Assembly: GCF_024813435.1 (NCBI RefSeq)
Contig: NZ_JANAEZ010000002.1
Coordinates: forward strand, 434,001 to 498,000
Direction: 5' to 3'
Length of the DNA stretch: 64,000 bases
DNA from: Cognataquiflexum gelatinilyticum
GTDB lineage: Bacteria > Bacteroidota > Bacteroidia > Cytophagales > Cyclobacteriaceae
Part shown: positions 33,201-41,308 of the stretch, piece by piece
Layout of the letters: the number at the start of each line of letters is the position of its first letter
Numbering within the stretch: the stretch's first letter is position 1
Made by a program: the position numbers and the translations under genes
The notes under the pieces: model-generated
Database searches by the model: none
What the model was told of the DNA's origin: nothing
The model's input: only the letters and a program-made list of their open reading frames with translations

Positions 33201-36200
33201 ATCACCACCAATTCTTCCGCATTTGAATTGGATTGGAACCTGCCATGGCAGATCAAGGCCCGTGAAGAAGGAATCGTAAAAGTTACCTTTAAGCCAACAG
33301 CACCTGGAAACACCAACGGTATTCTGACTGTCACCAATGGTTCTCAGACTTATGAGATAGCTTTGTTTGGAGTCGGTGCAGAGACAGCCAAAATAGCTGT
33401 ATCACCCGAAACTCAAAAAGTGGAAAATCTGACTATTGGAGAAGAAGTAACTGCCAAAGTCACCATCGAAAACAAAGGGGTATTCCCATTGAAATATTTC
33501 ATTCCGGGTTATGACACAAACGGAATCAGCGAGAACTGGCCATCAGTTTACCACAATTATGGATACACCCTGAGGTCCAACAATCCTACCGAAGCCAATC
33601 CAATCAATTATGATTTCCAGGACATTTCCGGAACAGGAATCAATATCACCAAGACTTTCTTTGATGATGCAAGCTATGTACCTGTGGACATGGGTTTTCA
33701 GTTTCCTTACTATGGGGAAAACATGCAGATCCTATATGTCACCAAAAAAGGTTTTACGGTATTTGATAACAGTGTGCGGGCAGTAAATGTCCCTGTTCCC
33801 AACAACCCTTGGAGTCCAAAAGGATTTATTTCTATCCTTGGAAGCCAATTTAACTATTTGACAAAAGGGGAGATTTTCTACAAAGTAGAGTCTGATAGGG
33901 TCATAGTCCAATACCACAACGTTTGGGATGGATGGACAGAAGGTGAAAACATCACAGCCCAAATGGTATTGTTTGCCAACGGAGATATTCGCTTTTATTA
34001 TGAAGACCTCAGTACTCCTGATTATAACAAGCAGTTCTTGACCATTCTCATTGAAGACATGGGACAAAGTGACGGGGTTTTGATCAATTCTTATGATAAA
34101 CCTATTAGTTTATACAGTGGCCTTGCTATGGGATTGGATTATCCTGGCCCTACCATTATCACCGATATTGTCAATGGGTCAGGCCTTCTCATGCCAGGCA
34201 CATCGCGGGAAGTGGAGATCAAAATGAACACGAGCCCCTTATCCGAGGGCATCGTCAACAGGTATGTCAGCATCATCAACAATGATCCCGATCAAAGACA
34301 AAAGAATGCGCTAGTCCAATTGGAAATCATTGCCGGAGGCGTGGCTAAACCTGAAGTTTCTGCTGACACCTTGAAATTTGGAAATATTTTCCAAGGGGCT
34401 ATCCGCAGTTATCCTTTCACTATCAAAAATCCGGGAACTGCAAGTTTGGATATTACAGGCATGCAATTCGCAGATTCCGAATTTGAATTGACCGGGGATC
34501 AACCTACAGAGATTAAGTCGGGATTGTTTAAGAAGTATAGTATTGAGGTTCCTACCTCAGCTTTGGCGGATTTTGAAGATTGGCTGCTCATCAGCTATGC
34601 TGATGGATCGCAAGATACTGTCTATGTGACCGCTACGGTGGTGGATGCGCCCGCTATAAATGTGGACCTCAGTCCCGTCTCTCATACTTTGGCTTTTGGT
34701 GAAAAAGCAGAACTCCCGATTACTATAGAAAACACCGGAAAGGCTCCATTGCAGGTTGCGCCTGTGGGTGGAGGAAATTGGTTGAGTTTTAATTCACCTA
34801 CCGCACCAAGCAACGGCCTACCTGATTTTACCTATACCTATGAAAAATATAACAATGGGGAATTTTATCAGTGGGTAGAAATACGGAAGACAGGCACCCA
34901 GATGAGTTTTGTGGATTATGAAAATTTCGAAAATACATTTTGGAGGGAACTTGAGCTCCCCTTCCCCGTGGAGTTTTATGGTCAAAAGTATGAGTCTTTC
35001 AAGGTAGGTGACAATGGAATAATCTCTTTTGGAGAAGATCCGGCAGCGGATTTCTTCACGGATTACATACCCTCCAATAACCACTCCGATCCGAGAATTA
35101 TGCCTTATTGGACATTCAGTAGCTTTACTGATTTTTCACACCCCAAAGAGGATATCGGGATTTTCTACCAATTCTATGATGACAAAATCATTATTACCTG
35201 GAGCACTTTTGTGAACAACTTCGGTGGGATGGGTGATCCGGTTTCTGCCCAGATCATCTTCTACAAAGACGGAACCATTAAGTTTCAATACAAAAGAGAA
35301 GACGGCGGAGCGGACTTTACGTCCCAGGCTTCTACCATTGGCCTGCAGAGAAACAGCTCGGATGGGATAGCAATTTCCCAATACCAGTCTTTGGACCACG
35401 GTTCGGGATTGGCTTATGTCATCGTACCTTCCAGACGCTACACCATTGCCCCGGGATCAACCCTCTTAGGAAACATTTCCCTGGATGCCACCAATATTTA
35501 TGGTGGGGTTTATTCACAAGCGCTCAAGATCCACTCCAATGCGCCAAACTCAGAATTATTGGAAAAACCAGTGGAATTGACAGTAACAGGAGAAGCCAAT
35601 ATTTTGATGGCTGATACTGTGAATTTTGGAAGCAAGTTGGTCGGCTTTGAATCGATCTATCCAATTTCCAATACCATAGACGTGGTGATTGAAAATGATG
35701 GGGCAGCGCCATTTGACATCAGTTATGCTTCATTGGCAGACGGGACAGGACCACTCAACCTGATGATGTTGGTCAATGGATTCTGGGGTCCGGAATGGAC
35801 AAGGATCAATGAAATCTGGTTTTGGCCAATATATACCATCAAGCCTGGTGACAAGCTGATGGCAAGAGCTGTCTTTGAACCATCAATGGAAGGGGATTAT
35901 GCTGATGAAGTGATTTTGAGCACAAGCTTGGGTGAAAAGAGGTTTGTACTTACAGGTACTGCCTTCGAACCTGCTAAAATCAAAGTGGTATCTGATTCCA
36001 TATTTGTCTCCATGAACACCATCCAAACGGAGCTTAGGGAAATCCCTTTTGACAATACAGAAGGTAAGTCAAATCTCAACTATCAGGTAAGCATTGATTA
36101 CCAAAGAGAAACTGAGGCAGCAGGCGCGAGCTATGAAAAATTGGCGGATAAGTCTTCTACTCCTGCCATTACTTTGGCTTCTTCCCCTTCAGCCGAAAAC

Positions 36201-37745
36201 ACCTCTTTGGCTAGAAATGATGCGGACTATAACAGGACCATTTCGCATACCGACAAACAAACCCCGGACACCTTTATCGGAACCGGAGGAGCGGCGCCGT
36301 TTACCCTCAGTACCAAATTCAATGCAGGACCTGAAGGCTTCAACCTATCTCATGTGGAGACCTTCCTCAGAATGGAAACCTTAGCATCAGCAGAAATTGA
36401 GGTAGAAATCCGTGCAGGAGGAAGTTCTATCGCCAATGCCAAACTTCTAACAAAAGGAAGCTTGACCATTACCGGAAACGGTTCTGATGAAGTTGGGGAT
36501 TGGTATAGGATTGCCTTGGATGAAGCGGCCGGAATCTATCCTAATGAGGATTTCTATGTCATTGTGACCCATCCTTTTGGCAATCAGTTTCCTCAAGGTA
36601 CCATTACTGACTCAGAAAATGTACCTGGCAGGTATGCTTACCTGAATGAAGGTGAGTGGTATGAAGTACAGGAAGGAAGCATGTCCAATATAGGTTGGCT
36701 GATGTTTGCCGGAGAAATGGAAGCCGCAAATTTTTCTTGGCTTGAAATAAAATCCGGTCAGGAAGGGGTTTTGGCTAAAGGCGAATCCGGTAAAGTGGAA
36801 GTAAGTGTAGACGGTACTTTTGCCAAAGAAGGTGATCAGATGGCACATATCGTCATTGCATCCAATGACCCTGCCAAACCTGTGGTACGTGTACCGATTA
36901 CATTGCATATGAACGAAGCGCCATATTTTATGAGTGCGCCTTTGTCTATTGTCATTGGAGAAAATGATTCTACTTCTATACAGATGCGGGTGATTGATGT
37001 TGAAAAAAACAGTATTTCCGTCAATGGGGTTATCGGCAATGATTTTTCATCATTCAAATTTAAGTCCGATTTATTGGAACTTGTCTTCAGGCCTAAGTTT
37101 GGAGATGAGGGCAATTACCTGTACAAATTGACAGCAACAGATGAACATGGTGCAAAGCGGGAATTGACTATCCCTGTAGAAGTGCTCCATACCAATCAGG
37201 CGCCTGTTTATATCGGTGAAAATGATGCTTTTTCAATCCTCAAGCCGGGCATTTTGACAGAATATGATTTGTCAGCCTATTTTGCAGATCCTGACGGAGA
37301 TGAGTTTACTTATACGGTAAGCAGCAGCAACGATTCGGTACTGACCGTATTTGCCTCAGCCAACAAGTTCATCATCAAAACCGCCGAAAACGGTGAAGCC
37401 GTCATGACCTTTACACTTACCGATAAATTTGGTGCGGTGAAGAAAATCGACATGACTGTCAAAGTCGATCTGATCAGCGGTCTTGAAGATTTGGATATCC
37501 TCTTCAGCATCACTGCCTATCCAAACCCAACCTCAGGAATCATCAGGGTAAATGTAAAAGGAGAAATCAGCAGCACCTATTCACTGCGATTGGTCAATAG
37601 TTTGGGCGTGCCACTTATCAGCAAAGAAGAATGTGACCCGACTCAGGAGACAGTCGTGGACCTGAGTACATTACCTACCGGAGTATACCTCTTGGAAGTG
37701 ACCGACAGGAGAGGAAAGAGCATGAGAAGAATTGTAAAAGAATAA
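30285..37745 (+). CDS. Giant secreted S8 (subtilisin-like) protease with repeat domains and T9SS C-terminal signal
   Basis: 2486 residues. A signal peptide ends near residue 28 (SITAIAQ). The peptidase domain spans about residues 170-500 with Asp205 in VAVHDEGVD, His260 in HGTHVAG, Asn366 in FAAGN and Ser436 in GTSMACPHVSG. The Asp motif is DEG where DTG or DSG is usual. A fibronectin-like segment follows (about 510-610), then several Ig-like/choice-of-anchor-D modules (VDYGSVFMGDSKSFEVVLEN, LKFGNIFQGAIRSYPFTIKN) and two long inserts with a beta-rich FPYYGE/FPVEFYGQ pattern. The last 85 residues (AYPNPTSGIIRVNVKG to MRRIVKE) form a T9SS type A sorting domain, so it is exported and probably anchored at the surface. 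Confidence 0.95.
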   Translation: MNKSLLMGRSLVLITLIIVFCSITAIAQSQFDKGIKKGMVKVKFTPTTTAPLPQSKVNARNNRLTTGMATFDAAANSVQAHTMYRMFPYDAKNEQKLRKHGLHLWYIIEIDESVDPKSAAGQFKQLGEVAVAEVEHEKVLAPYAVKQHTLGASTFSAMPFNDPLLVDQWHYNNALQTGTDDADINLFEAWEKTTGSNNIIVAVHDEGVDVNHADLKQNIWVNQAELNGQLGVDDDNNGYIDDLNGYNFAKNKAAIDPQYHGTHVAGTIAAVNNNGIGVAGVAGGNGTGNGVKIMSLQILGGSGSIERSYVYAAENGAVISQNSWGYTNPGGFDQSVLDAINYFVAEAGDFPGSPMKGGIVIFAAGNYNWDGEWYPGYFSSTIAVTALGPEWKKTSYSNFGTWTDIAAPGGDSEYGVKYGVLSTIPGDKYAYLDGTSMACPHVSGIAALALANRTKQLTNTELRLKLLTGVVNIDEQNPDYIGKLGSGAVNAELAIRNDLGIAPMKIGNLSVDGISQEFANLSWTVPVDTDDDVPTSFQLFYHTDSITAANLTSASKITIPNKYAADSTVTFEVAGLLGLTKYYFAITSTDRWGNTSELSQVINATTNEGPKISLDAESQEINLSIDASNSTSASHNLTISNGAAGILRWNHLMRHRNTALSYNSGRLNYPISGRTKSAREGNIGRQVVPGNQLQLRSNEITTMAFTPVDKDYAYWPTNIIGDTDINLPNSAAAKFTVDEPQGFNLTDVRMYLKHDPVKGPVIMEIYQGDSPEKENLIYSQEHSNYDNNEAFAYIKLNEQIYFESGSTFWIVFHVPSGNKFPLGIGFEAQPNFSENCFMSFDLGASWAPLNDLLDATEFAWSLTASSYNEHLGTYLHLEPGSGDVNGFENSAVTLTADASTLINGDYAANLIITSNDAANRELRIPVNLLVSGHQPKLKHVNIVDYGSVFMGDSKSFEVVLENIGYGNFNDPVITTNSSAFELDWNLPWQIKAREEGIVKVTFKPTAPGNTNGILTVTNGSQTYEIALFGVGAETAKIAVSPETQKVENLTIGEEVTAKVTIENKGVFPLKYFIPGYDTNGISENWPSVYHNYGYTLRSNNPTEANPINYDFQDISGTGINITKTFFDDASYVPVDMGFQFPYYGENMQILYVTKKGFTVFDNSVRAVNVPVPNNPWSPKGFISILGSQFNYLTKGEIFYKVESDRVIVQYHNVWDGWTEGENITAQMVLFANGDIRFYYEDLSTPDYNKQFLTILIEDMGQSDGVLINSYDKPISLYSGLAMGLDYPGPTIITDIVNGSGLLMPGTSREVEIKMNTSPLSEGIVNRYVSIINNDPDQRQKNALVQLEIIAGGVAKPEVSADTLKFGNIFQGAIRSYPFTIKNPGTASLDITGMQFADSEFELTGDQPTEIKSGLFKKYSIEVPTSALADFEDWLLISYADGSQDTVYVTATVVDAPAINVDLSPVSHTLAFGEKAELPITIENTGKAPLQVAPVGGGNWLSFNSPTAPSNGLPDFTYTYEKYNNGEFYQWVEIRKTGTQMSFVDYENFENTFWRELELPFPVEFYGQKYESFKVGDNGIISFGEDPAADFFTDYIPSNNHSDPRIMPYWTFSSFTDFSHPKEDIGIFYQFYDDKIIITWSTFVNNFGGMGDPVSAQIIFYKDGTIKFQYKREDGGADFTSQASTIGLQRNSSDGIAISQYQSLDHGSGLAYVIVPSRRYTIAPGSTLLGNISLDATNIYGGVYSQALKIHSNAPNSELLEKPVELTVTGEANILMADTVNFGSKLVGFESIYPISNTIDVVIENDGAAPFDISYASLADGTGPLNLMMLVNGFWGPEWTRINEIWFWPIYTIKPGDKLMARAVFEPSMEGDYADEVILSTSLGEKRFVLTGTAFEPAKIKVVSDSIFVSMNTIQTELREIPFDNTEGKSNLNYQVSIDYQRETEAAGASYEKLADKSSTPAITLASSPSAENTSLARNDADYNRTISHTDKQTPDTFIGTGGAAPFTLSTKFNAGPEGFNLSHVETFLRMETLASAEIEVEIRAGGSSIANAKLLTKGSLTITGNGSDEVGDWYRIALDEAAGIYPNEDFYVIVTHPFGNQFPQGTITDSENVPGRYAYLNEGEWYEVQEGSMSNIGWLMFAGEMEAANFSWLEIKSGQEGVLAKGESGKVEVSVDGTFAKEGDQMAHIVIASNDPAKPVVRVPITLHMNEAPYFMSAPLSIVIGENDSTSIQMRVIDVEKNSISVNGVIGNDFSSFKFKSDLLELVFRPKFGDEGNYLYKLTATDEHGAKRELTIPVEVLHTNQAPVYIGENDAFSILKPGILTEYDLSAYFADPDGDEFTYTVSSSNDSVLTVFASANKFIIKTAENGEAVMTFTLTDKFGAVKKIDMTVKVDLISGLEDLDILFSITAYPNPTSGIIRVNVKGEISSTYSLRLVNSLGVPLISKEECDPTQETVVDLSTLPTGVYLLEVTDRRGKSMRRIVKE

Positions 37746-37853
37746 AGGACCTAGAATAAAAGTCTTGATCAAAAACAGGAAGGTTGTTTGATTCACCCAA
37801 GAGGTCTATGGACCTATTCGATTACATTAATAATAGTTTAAGTTCAATTATGC

Positions 37854-37888
37854 AAAAAGGCCTCCGAGATATCGGGGGCTTTTTTTTT
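37854..37888 (+). terminator. Intrinsic terminator downstream of the giant protease
   Basis: AAAAAGGCCTCCGA and TCGGGGGCTTTTT form a stem with small bulges around a GATA loop, followed by a long T run. A smaller AGGTC-TATG-GACCT hairpin lies just before it at 37803-37816. Confidence 0.8.
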
Positions 37889-37948
37889 GTTTTAGGCAAA
37901 ATAGTGGAAGTATAAGACCCATCTATTTCCAATTTCATTCCAAAACAA

Positions 37949-37980
37949 AAGCCCTTGAAAACCGGAATTTTCAAGGGCTT
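37949..37980 (-). terminator. Copy 1 of a dispersed hairpin repeat, terminator of the second beta-propeller gene
   Basis: AAGCCCTTGAAAA, loop CCGGAA, TTTTCAAGGGCTT: a perfect 13-bp stem 67 bases after the stop of the 38047-39186 gene, with a T-rich tail on the minus strand. The same hairpin occurs at 41095 (one mismatch) and as a half-copy at 39411. The homology to the 41095 copy continues to about 38025. Confidence 0.75.
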
Positions 37981-38046
37981 GATTCTTATTTGAGGTTTCT
38001 GAAAAACTCGAAGAATGGAATTTATAAAAAGTTGAAATATCAAAAT

Positions 38047-39186
38047 TTAAAACGCTTTCACTTTTCCAATCAGCAAAATCGGATTGTCATCCAAGTAATC
38101 GGTCGGGATATACTCAGAGATTGAAGCTTTTTGTTCCTCCGTGAGATTATTGATATACTCGATATTCAAACTTAAAATGAATCGGTCGTCAGAAATTTGC
38201 CCAATTATTATGGATTCTAGTTCTACTCCCCTGATTTTAATACCCTTAAATGTTTTTGAATTTTTGGAATCTTTATGGATCAAGGTATTCAAAAAATCAC
38301 CTCTCATGAGTGACCCCAAATAAAATGAGACATGGTAAAAATTCTCTGTTTCCAACAACCCAAAAGAATGCGCTTTCTTATTTTCATCATTTTGAATAAG
38401 TTCGAAAAATAGATTTGGGTTATTACTCAAATTCTTTAAGTCTGATTTTAGGATTTCAAACTCGCCAAAATCAAGATCAATGGAATCTGTCTTAATAAAA
38501 TCATAGGTATTTTGGAAGATTGTACTTTCTACCGAATAAATGGAAGAAAATCCATCTTTATTTTGGGCAATCTGTCTGTCGTTTCCATAATTCAGGTCAT
38601 GATAAGCTGAATCCAAAAGTTGGAACAATTCGTATCCATTTTTATCCACAAATACTTTCAAAAATCTATGGTTTTTTCCGCCAACAATGTCCAAAATGAT
38701 TTCATTTTTCGGTCCATGGAAAAAATTGCCATAAGACGCTGCGAATCCAGGTTTAATTAGAAAACTGTTTGAAAATTGGCCTTCATTTGTAAAATTATGG
38801 AGGGTCCTTTGAACATTGTCAAAAACCATTAGCTCGCCTGAATTGTGGTTGAATTCAAAGTTTCCGATGGATTTGTATTCTTCAGGACCTTCTCCTGAGG
38901 CTTGAAGGAAAATATCTAAGTCCCCATTTTCGTCAAGTTTGAAAATCCTGTCTTTCCTTCCGTCCAGTAAAAATAGGTCCCCATTATATTCCTTTACCCT
39001 AAAGATCGAAGGAATCAATTCATCATACTTCAAATGGATGAATTCAAATTCAGAAAAAAGCTCTGAAATCTCTGTTTTTTCAGTAGATATGGAGACTTTG
39101 ATAGTTTTATTTGGTTCTTCCTCACCATTCTTTTGGCAAGAAACCAATAAGATAAATAACAGGATCAAAGTACATTTTGAATTCAT
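38047..39186 (-). CDS. 6-bladed beta-propeller lipoprotein (DUF5128-like), copy 2
   Basis: 379-residue lipoprotein: signal LILLFILLVSC with the lipid-accepting Cys at residue 17. The body has propeller blades with the family words RVKEYNGDLFLLDGRKDRIF, ASGEGPEEYKSIGNFEF and ELMVFDNVQRTLHNF. Such proteins are common in Bacteroidota near small secreted peptides and are thought to act in the periplasm or at the outer membrane; no activity is known. It is a diverged sister of the 39464-40624 gene. It has its own upstream element (39273-39301) shared with the peptide gene, and its transcript probably ends at the hairpin at 37949. Confidence 0.85.
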   Translation of the reverse strand: MNSKCTLILLFILLVSCQKNGEEEPNKTIKVSISTEKTEISELFSEFEFIHLKYDELIPSIFRVKEYNGDLFLLDGRKDRIFKLDENGDLDIFLQASGEGPEEYKSIGNFEFNHNSGELMVFDNVQRTLHNFTNEGQFSNSFLIKPGFAASYGNFFHGPKNEIILDIVGGKNHRFLKVFVDKNGYELFQLLDSAYHDLNYGNDRQIAQNKDGFSSIYSVESTIFQNTYDFIKTDSIDLDFGEFEILKSDLKNLSNNPNLFFELIQNDENKKAHSFGLLETENFYHVSFYLGSLMRGDFLNTLIHKDSKNSKTFKGIKIRGVELESIIIGQISDDRFILSLNIEYINNLTEEQKASISEYIPTDYLDDNPILLIGKVKAF

Positions 39187-39272
39187 AAGAGGAAGTCCTT
39201 TTTTAAGATTAGAGGAAAATCTATTTGGTTTATTCTATTTGATGGTGGGTATCCTGTTAAGATTGGAGGCTT

Positions 39273-39301
39273 GTCGTTTAACCTAATCCTTGATCCAATT
39301 T
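39273..39301 (-). promoter_or_regulatory. Shared upstream element A
   Basis: The minus strand reads AATTGGATCAAGGATTAGG 87 bases before the start of the 38047-39186 gene. Over 29 bases it matches 21 positions of the element upstream of the peptide gene (40953-40981), with the core GATCAAG-n-ATTAG. It is probably promoter-related. Confidence 0.5.
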
Positions 39302-39410
39302 AAAGAAAAACCAGTAAAAACAAAGGTTTAGGTTTAATTGTTCTTTTTTATATAGATTTCAGCTTGATTTTCAGATCAAAAAATTACTAACGATCTAAGA
39401 TTAAACGAAA

Positions 39411-39437
39411 AAGCCCTTGAAAACCGGAATTTTCAAA
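39411..39437 (-). repeat. Copy 2 (truncated) of the dispersed hairpin repeat
   Basis: AAGCCCTTGAAAACCGGAAT continues to TTTTCAA and then diverges, so only a 7-bp stem can form. It lies 27 bases after the stop of the 39464-40624 gene and may still act as a weak terminator. Confidence 0.65.
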
Positions 39438-39463
39438 TGTATTTAATTTTTTTAGTGCTTGAA

Positions 39464-40624
39464 TTATTTTGGGTTTTTGACTTTTAACAAAACCAACACG
39501 GTTTTATCCTGATTTAGCAAATGGGAGTTTTTAGAAATGAAATCATGGATTGAAGCATTTGGGAATTTTTTTTCTGCTTTGTCAAACTTCTTATTGTAAT
39601 CATCCAAGAACTCATTGGAGTTGATTTGAAAAACAAGATGTTCATTGGTGCTAGTCCAAGGAACATTTCGGATTGTCATTCCATCAATATCATTTTTTAA
39701 ATTGTTAGATTGACTGGTGACTTTAAAATTTTGATCCAAAAAAACGTAATTGAATTCATTTCCCCCTCTTTCAAAAAAAGCAAAATATTGTCGATCAAAG
39801 GGGAAAAAACTGCTTATCATTTCTGTCAAACCTTCTTCCTTTACAATAGCATAGTCAAGGGTTCCATTCCGCAATTTAATTCTTTTGTCCAAGTCTATCC
39901 CTGAATCCTTTAGGTCAAATTCAATCGTATTTTTAAACTTTCCTAAAGTATCGAAAAAGGCTATTTCATAAGAAAATGGTATTGTAAAGATAACTTCGTT
40001 CTTGAAATTGTTCTTTTTAAAACTGTTAGCAACAGCCATTCTAGCGTCTGACAATCCACCTTTTATTTTCACTTGTCTATCAATGACTTTGTCTTTGGAT
40101 TTTACAATAAAATTAAATCCTCCGTCTGAAAGGTTGTTGTTCATAAAGTGAGTTGTAAATTCGTTCGAAAAATAAAAGTTGTAAGATGGGAGATCCTCTT
40201 TCAATTCAAACTTGAAATTCCCATCAAAGTCGAAGGCAATAATTTTCATCAACCTATTGTCTTTTATTAAAATTTGGTCATCAAAAACTTGGAAATCGTT
40301 GATTTGTATGAATTCCTGAGGACCTGTTCCGGTTGATTTGATTACTTTCAAAACTTTCCCATCGGAAGAGAAAACAAAAATATTTTCCAATACCCGGTCA
40401 TTTACAAAAATATAGTTCTTGTGAAAAATGAAATTGAAGGGTTGAACCATCGGAAGGGAATCCTGATAATCAAGGAGAATGTATTTTATTCCTTCAAAGT
40501 TCTCAGATAATAATGACCTTTTCGATTCCTTTAAATTTAGCTCAATTCTTTCGGGAGTGTTTTGTTTTTCTTGGCCACAAGAGATTAGAATTATACAAAA
40601 TGTAATAATGATTAGAGTCCTCAT
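39464..40624 (-). CDS. 6-bladed beta-propeller lipoprotein (DUF5128-like), copy 1
   Basis: 386-residue lipoprotein with signal IITFCIILISC (Cys at residue 16). Blade motifs: KNYIFVNDRVLENIFVFSSD, KSTGTGPQEFIQINDFQVF and NRLMKIIAFDFDGNFKFEL. The same plan and similar words occur in the 38047-39186 protein (GxGPxEF/Y), so the pair is a tandem duplication. It is the first gene after the small Cys-rich peptide gene, from which it is separated by a 14-bp-stem terminator hairpin. The role is unknown. Confidence 0.85.
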   Translation of the reverse strand: MRTLIIITFCIILISCGQEKQNTPERIELNLKESKRSLLSENFEGIKYILLDYQDSLPMVQPFNFIFHKNYIFVNDRVLENIFVFSSDGKVLKVIKSTGTGPQEFIQINDFQVFDDQILIKDNRLMKIIAFDFDGNFKFELKEDLPSYNFYFSNEFTTHFMNNNLSDGGFNFIVKSKDKVIDRQVKIKGGLSDARMAVANSFKKNNFKNEVIFTIPFSYEIAFFDTLGKFKNTIEFDLKDSGIDLDKRIKLRNGTLDYAIVKEEGLTEMISSFFPFDRQYFAFFERGGNEFNYVFLDQNFKVTSQSNNLKNDIDGMTIRNVPWTSTNEHLVFQINSNEFLDDYNKKFDKAEKKFPNASIHDFISKNSHLLNQDKTVLVLLKVKNPK

Positions 40625-40644
40625 GAGTTTTGGGTTTTTTGTAA

Positions 40645-40677
40645 AAACAAAGGCAAATGGTGGATTTGCCTTTGTTT
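40645..40677 (-). terminator. Attenuator-like hairpin between the peptide gene and the propeller genes
   Basis: AAACAAAGGCAAAT, loop GGTGG, ATTTGCCTTTGTTT: a perfect 14-bp stem. On the minus strand it starts seven bases after the peptide stop and is followed by a T-rich stretch, as in an intrinsic terminator. The lipoprotein genes downstream would be reached only by read-through, giving more peptide than lipoprotein. Confidence 0.75.
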
Positions 40678-40684
40678 AAGTTAA

Positions 40685-40897
40685 TCATTGAATTGGGCCG
40701 CCTCCTCCACAGGAGGTTTGAGCACTGACATCACATGAAGCAGCATCATTCCATCTGCACCTTTTTTGAAATCCACCTCTAGTGCAAGGTTCATCCATCA
40801 TTTCATAGCCCATCAATATTGAGCTATTCGCTTCATTGGGATATGTAAAGACTATAGATGAAACCATGAATACAAAAACAATTCTGAGTTTTTTCAT
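40685..40897 (-). CDS. Small secreted four-cysteine peptide
   Basis: 70 residues. The N-terminus MKKLRIVFVFMVSSIVFTYP is a signal-like segment. The predicted mature part has cysteines at 38, 47, 55 and 63 (C-x8-C-x7-C-x7-C) and ends CGGGGPIQ. The plan (short leader, Cys-rich mature part, beta-propeller lipoproteins next door) recalls the NVEALA-type peptides that accompany beta-propeller lipoproteins in Bacteroides, but the NVEALA word itself is absent. A -7-like TAGTTTTG (40965-40958) lies 61 bases upstream and a terminator immediately downstream. No modification enzyme gene is adjacent. Function unknown. Confidence 0.75.
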   Translation of the reverse strand: MKKLRIVFVFMVSSIVFTYPNEANSSILMGYEMMDEPCTRGGFQKRCRWNDAASCDVSAQTSCGGGGPIQ

Positions 40898-40952
40898 TTT
40901 TTTAAATTTTAAGATTGAAAATTGATTTTATTACTGATTTGAATTAAAAATT

Positions 40953-40981
40953 GTCGGCAAAACTAATTCTTGATCTAATGT
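40953..40981 (-). promoter_or_regulatory. Shared upstream element B with candidate -7 box
   Basis: The minus strand has ATTAGATCAAGAATTAGTTT, containing TAGTTTTG, a match to TAnnTTTG. Its core GATCAAG-n-ATTAG is shared with the element at 39273-39301, and the spacing from each element to the nearby hairpin repeat is also similar (about 110 bases). The rest of 40898-41094 is AT-rich with no gene. Confidence 0.55.
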
Positions 40982-41094
40982 AAAAAAAAAAAAATGATAA
41001 AATCAACGTCTTAGTTGCATAAATAGCATGGAAATTATTTAATAATATTAATAGTTTTCATTAAAATTATTAAACTCTTAATGATAAAATGAAA

Positions 41095-41126
41095 AAGCCC
41101 TTGAAAACCGGAATTTCCAAGGGCTT
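41095..41126. repeat. Copy 3 of the dispersed hairpin repeat
   Basis: AAGCCCTTGAAAA-CCGGAA-TTTCCAAGGGCTT, differing from the 37949 copy by one base. The similarity continues for about 45 bases (GATTGTTCTTTGAGGTTTCT here, GATTCTTATTTGAGGTTTCT there) up to about 41171. It lies in the 440-base gap between htpG and the peptide gene. Confidence 0.75.
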
Positions 41127-41175
41127 GATTGTTCTTTGAGGTTTCTAAAAACCGTGAAGAATTGAATTTATCAGA

Positions 41176-41206
41176 AACCTTTGAGGTCTCCAAGACCTCG
41201 AAGGTT
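41176..41206 (-). terminator. Hairpin 1 of three downstream of htpG
   Basis: AACCTTTGAGGTCT, loop CCA, AGACCTCGAAGGTT: 14-bp stem with a single mismatch at stem position 7. It is the most distant of the three from the htpG stop. Confidence 0.6.
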
Positions 41207-41260
41207 TAATGATCAAATATGCTATTAGTGGATTGGATTGTAAATTGTAAGAAAACATAA

Positions 41261-41294
41261 AACCCTCGAGGTTTAGAAAAAAACCTCAAGGGTT
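41261..41294 (-). terminator. Hairpin 2 of three downstream of htpG
   Basis: AACCCTCGAGGTTT, loop AGAAAA, AAACCTCAAGGGTT: 14-bp stem, single mismatch at the same stem position as in the other two. On the minus-strand RNA that position would be a G-U pair. Confidence 0.65.
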
Positions 41295-41308
41295 CTGAGA
41301 TTATAAGA

